Shown here: piece after piece, positions 24,177-26,491 of the stretch
Layout of the letters: every line of letters begins with the position of its first letter
Position numbering within the stretch: the stretch's first letter is position 1
NCBI GenBank assembly: GCA_902836725.1
Contig: CADFRV010000005.1
Span: 1 to 26,491, forward strand
From: Muribaculaceae bacterium
GTDB lineage: Bacteria > Bacteroidota > Bacteroidia > Bacteroidales > Muribaculaceae
Direction: 5' to 3'
Length of the DNA stretch: 26,491 nt
Program-made: the position numbers and the translations under genes
Notes under the pieces: generated by a model
The model's input: only the letters and a program-made list of their open reading frames with translations
Told to the model about the DNA's origin: nothing
Database searches by the model: none

Positions 24177-26245
24177 GCTTTTTTAACTAATTTTTCGAGG
24201 ATTGTTTTTATGCCGTCATCGTCAAGGCCGAGTTCTTTAAGGGTGTTTATCTGGTTGGCAATGGCGTCTTCCGCTCTCAATGTCGCCCGGCTCACGTTTT
24301 CTATATTTTTCGTGTCGGATTCGTCGGGTTGCCTGAATATGAGTTTGAAATTGTTCTTTTTCAGAAGACCGATTTCGTTTTTCAGATAATCCATGCTCTT
24401 GCCTATTCCGGAGATGTACAGCCATCCTTTGGTGCGGGTCATGGCGGTGAAAAGTTTGTCGCGCAATACCACGTTGTCTTTTTCGTCGAACACTATGTCG
24501 GCCCCGCAGATGAAGACAGCTCCGCACTCGTTTCCCTTGGCTTTGTTCACTGAGGTAAGTGTGACAGCGCTCTCGGCAAAAAAGCGTGTGCTTGTATAAG
24601 GAGCTGTAAGATGGTTGAAAGTGCCGATGCCTTCTTTGCGCAGTAACTTTTCTATTGTGGTAAGGTATTCCGAAATAGATTTATGGTCAATGCAGATGAC
24701 GCATATGTCTTCAGGCAGCAGTCCGTCTTTACGGATACAGTTCGCAATTTCGCTGACTACAGTCTTGCATTCTTCTTCCAGATTTTTGGCTTTGCAGATT
24801 TGTACGCATTTGTCATCGAATGCGTCGTTGGAGTATGACGGGGTGTTTTCCAGCGGGCGTGATATTACCATGTCGTCGCCTGTGGCGGATTCTCCTTGCT
24901 CGACATGGAATCCAAGTGATTCCCACTGGCCGTTGCTCGAAATTCTTTGCAGCACTTTGTCGTTGTATATGCCAAGTCCGAGGGTGAAAGCATAGATAAG
25001 GGTAAACCGTGGGGTACGGTAACATTTTTTCAGGGTAATGTCCTCAAGTTTATTGCTCCCCTCGAATTCCACGTTGGGCTTGCCATCGTCGTCATATCCG
25101 AATGTCTCCGCTTCATCTTGTATCTTGACATCGAAAATGTTCTGGAAGTCGTCGTATGCCCAGCTTATTTTCCTGTTGGTGGAAAGTCTGTAACAGAGCT
25201 GATAGAAAGGTGCTCTGAAATCCTGTCCCTCGTCGATAAGGATCAGGTCATATTTTGGCGATATATCGTGTTTGAGCAGGTCGTTGCATGCGTAGGAGAA
25301 TGGTTCTTCCCCCCTGTGCCCCGATGCTTCCGACAATGTCATGGGGGTGATACCGTTGTCTTTGCATGCAAGATAATACACTCCGGGAGTCCATTCGCTT
25401 CCCCATCCGTGGCATACTGTCACCTTGTCCCAGTCCGGTTCTCCGTTGGAATAGTTCTTGAAAGCTCTCCGGATAAGGCTTTTCACTGTGTCGCCGAGTG
25501 ATTTGGTGTAGTATGTGTATAAAATCTGTTTTTCCGGATATCGCGCGTGGAAAGCCGCTGCCTTGTAGGCAAGGACGATAGTTTTGCCTGATCCGGCCAG
25601 TCCGCGGATGCGCTGCGGACCGTCGAAATCCACATCTGCGATCTGGCGCTGTTTTATATCGAAACTTGCGATATGGTTCTGGATCTCGTTGAGTATGCAG
25701 GCTTTGGTCTTTTTTATATCGCAGGTGCGTTCGCGCTTTATATGAAGTGATACTGTGCCGTCGATGCATCCGAGAATAAGCTCAAACGCATCTTTGGGAA
25801 TAAGGTTGTCGTTTTTGAGGGTTTCTATTACCTCAGACAATCGTTCGATATCGGAAATCAGGTTGCCCGATTCATCTTCCTGCCGCTCATTACAGAGGGA
25901 ACCGACCGTGATGGGTGTTATATCGTATTTCAGACGCCGTTTGTCGCGTAACTCCGGACGTTTGAGCATGCGGCTCGAAATTTCGGCATACAGCGTATCC
26001 ACGTATTCGGTCAGTTCGGGGGGTATCTCACCGCTCGGAAGGTAATTGAACAGTATCAGGCCGAACTCACGTGAGACGAGGAATAATTTGGCTGAAATTA
26101 AGTCGGAGCTGATGTCTCCCCTGTAAAATGGATGATTGTAATAAAGACAGGCGTCTTTATCCTTTACCATGTGCAGGAGTTTATCGTAAATCTGATTGCC
26201 GATAGCATCCTGTTTAAGTTTTTTGATGTCTCCAACAAAATTCAT
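24173..26245 (-). CDS. UvrD-like superfamily 1 helicase with novel N-terminal domain
   Basis: A 690-residue protein from ATG 26245. The frame is open 20 codons further up, but that stretch contains the -7 box. Residues 1-190 are an unassigned domain. The helicase core follows: Q-motif-like FDIKQRQIA (195-203), Walker A GLAGSGKT (215-222), motif II ILIDEGQDF (335-343), motif III-like WAYDDFQNIFD (362-372), motif V VTLTSVNKAKGNE (571-583) and motif VI FTAMTRTKGWLYISG (599-613). The DEGQ box and split core are UvrD/Rep-like, so it should be an ATP-driven DNA translocase. It lacks the RecB nuclease domain. It overlaps the DUF2290 gene and diverges from tRNA-Gln; this suggests a two-component DNA-processing or defence module (inference). 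Confidence 0.87.
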   Translation of the reverse strand: MNFVGDIKKLKQDAIGNQIYDKLLHMVKDKDACLYYNHPFYRGDISSDLISAKLFLVSREFGLILFNYLPSGEIPPELTEYVDTLYAEISSRMLKRPELRDKRRLKYDITPITVGSLCNERQEDESGNLISDIERLSEVIETLKNDNLIPKDAFELILGCIDGTVSLHIKRERTCDIKKTKACILNEIQNHIASFDIKQRQIADVDFDGPQRIRGLAGSGKTIVLAYKAAAFHARYPEKQILYTYYTKSLGDTVKSLIRRAFKNYSNGEPDWDKVTVCHGWGSEWTPGVYYLACKDNGITPMTLSEASGHRGEEPFSYACNDLLKHDISPKYDLILIDEGQDFRAPFYQLCYRLSTNRKISWAYDDFQNIFDVKIQDEAETFGYDDDGKPNVEFEGSNKLEDITLKKCYRTPRFTLIYAFTLGLGIYNDKVLQRISSNGQWESLGFHVEQGESATGDDMVISRPLENTPSYSNDAFDDKCVQICKAKNLEEECKTVVSEIANCIRKDGLLPEDICVICIDHKSISEYLTTIEKLLRKEGIGTFNHLTAPYTSTRFFAESAVTLTSVNKAKGNECGAVFICGADIVFDEKDNVVLRDKLFTAMTRTKGWLYISGIGKSMDYLKNEIGLLKKNNFKLIFRQPDESDTKNIENVSRATLRAEDAIANQINTLKELGLDDDGIKTILEKLVKKA

Positions 26246-26271
26246 ATTCGTGCTTATTAAATTGAGGCAGA

Positions 26272-26279
26272 CAAATATA
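26272..26279 (-). promoter_or_regulatory. -7 box for the helicase-DUF2290 cassette
   Basis: TATATTTG on the minus strand (26279 to 26272) is an exact TAnnTTTG match. The nearest TTTG upstream is 23 bases away, a little too far. The predicted start near 26268 leaves about 23 bases before the ATG at 26245 and rules out the longer open frame as coding. Confidence 0.55.
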
Positions 26280-26323
26280 CGAAAAATATACCGAACTGCA
26301 GTCAAAAAAAGTTTTGAAAAAAT

Positions 26324-26354
26324 TTTGTCAATTCAAAAATAGTTCCTAACTTTG
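26324..26354 (+). promoter_or_regulatory. Promoter of the tRNA-Gln transcript
   Basis: TTTG (26324-26327), exactly 19 bases, then TAACTTTG (26347-26354): a perfect match to the Bacteroidota housekeeping promoter. Transcription should start near 26359, about 80 bases before the mature tRNA, so a 5' leader must be processed. Confidence 0.85.
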
Positions 26355-26438
26355 CACCCGTTGAACGAAGAGACAAACATCCTGCAAACGGCAAGAGTGC
26401 GGTTTCAGTCTTCTCTTCCGAAGCAAAATTTTAGAAAT

Positions 26439-26491
26439 TGCCTTGTGGTGTAATGGTAGCACGTCGGATTCTGGTTCCGCCTGTGAGGGTT
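26439..26491 (+). tRNA. tRNA-Gln (anticodon CUG), partial
   Basis: The first 53 bases of a tRNA cut by the window end. Acceptor 5' strand TGCCTTG (26439-26445, T1 as is usual for Gln), TG linker, D stem GTGT/GCAC with loop AATGGTA (A14, G18-G19 and A21 in place), anticodon stem TCGGA/TCCGC around loop TTCTGGT with anticodon CTG (reads CAG), and the start of the T arm, GAGGGTT. One anticodon-stem pair (27-43, T-C) is mismatched. The 3' acceptor strand is not visible. Confidence 0.88.

Noticed and set aside
26246..26305. Extended N-terminus of the helicase (20 extra codons)
   Set aside because: The stretch contains a consensus -7 box, and the ATG at 26245 gives a natural start.
26439..26491. 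tRNA-Gln as the attachment site of an island holding the helicase cassette
   Set aside because: Integration normally uses the 3' end of a tRNA, so an island would lie to the right, outside the window; no integrase or repeated tRNA end is seen on the left side.

Overview
The window reads as a chromosomal segment of a Bacteroidota bacterium, order Bacteroidales; a Muribaculaceae-like gut organism is a guess. Supporting signs are promoters of the Bacteroidota type (TTTG, about 19 bases, TAnnTTTG), a lipid-anchored TamA variant (TamL) paired with TamB, a nuclease with a type IX-like sorting tail, a bacterial glutaminyl cyclase, and the DUF4254/GT9 pair. No transposase, integrase, phage gene or CRISPR array is visible.

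Left part (1-4800, plus strand): the end of a MacB/FtsX-type ABC permease, then a TolC-family outer-membrane protein, an NtrC-type sigma-54 response regulator and its membrane histidine kinase (ATGA overlap). They look like an efflux module with its own two-component control. The last three genes are bracketed by two inverted copies of a 184-195 bp palindromic element with 44-45 bp arms, a shared inner box and four 9-bp tandem repeats. The arms differ between copies at three positions, each changed on both arms. The second copy also encodes the last residues and the stop codon of the kinase.

Middle (4799-19973, all minus strand). In transcription order from the right: DUF4254 and a GT9 glycosyltransferase (GTGA overlap); a secreted endonuclease I with a sorting tail and then a diacylglycerol-kinase-type lipid kinase, ended by a hairpin terminator; TamB (1636 aa) overlapping TamL; then a secreted glutaminyl cyclase, SufE and a POT peptide transporter packed 14-17 bases apart.

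Right part (20147-26491): a secreted DUF1349-type protein and a PAS/LuxR regulator diverge from a shared 18-bp palindrome that holds a -7 box on each strand. Next come an M48 protease and a SPOUT RNA methyltransferase (TGATG overlap), then a two-gene cassette of a UvrD-like superfamily 1 helicase with an unassigned N-terminal domain and a DUF2290 protein (ATGA overlap). The cassette diverges from a tRNA-Gln(CUG) gene cut by the window end.

Best candidates for something undescribed are the helicase-DUF2290 cassette, possibly a DNA-targeting defence module (inference), and the paired palindromic elements around the efflux/two-component operon.
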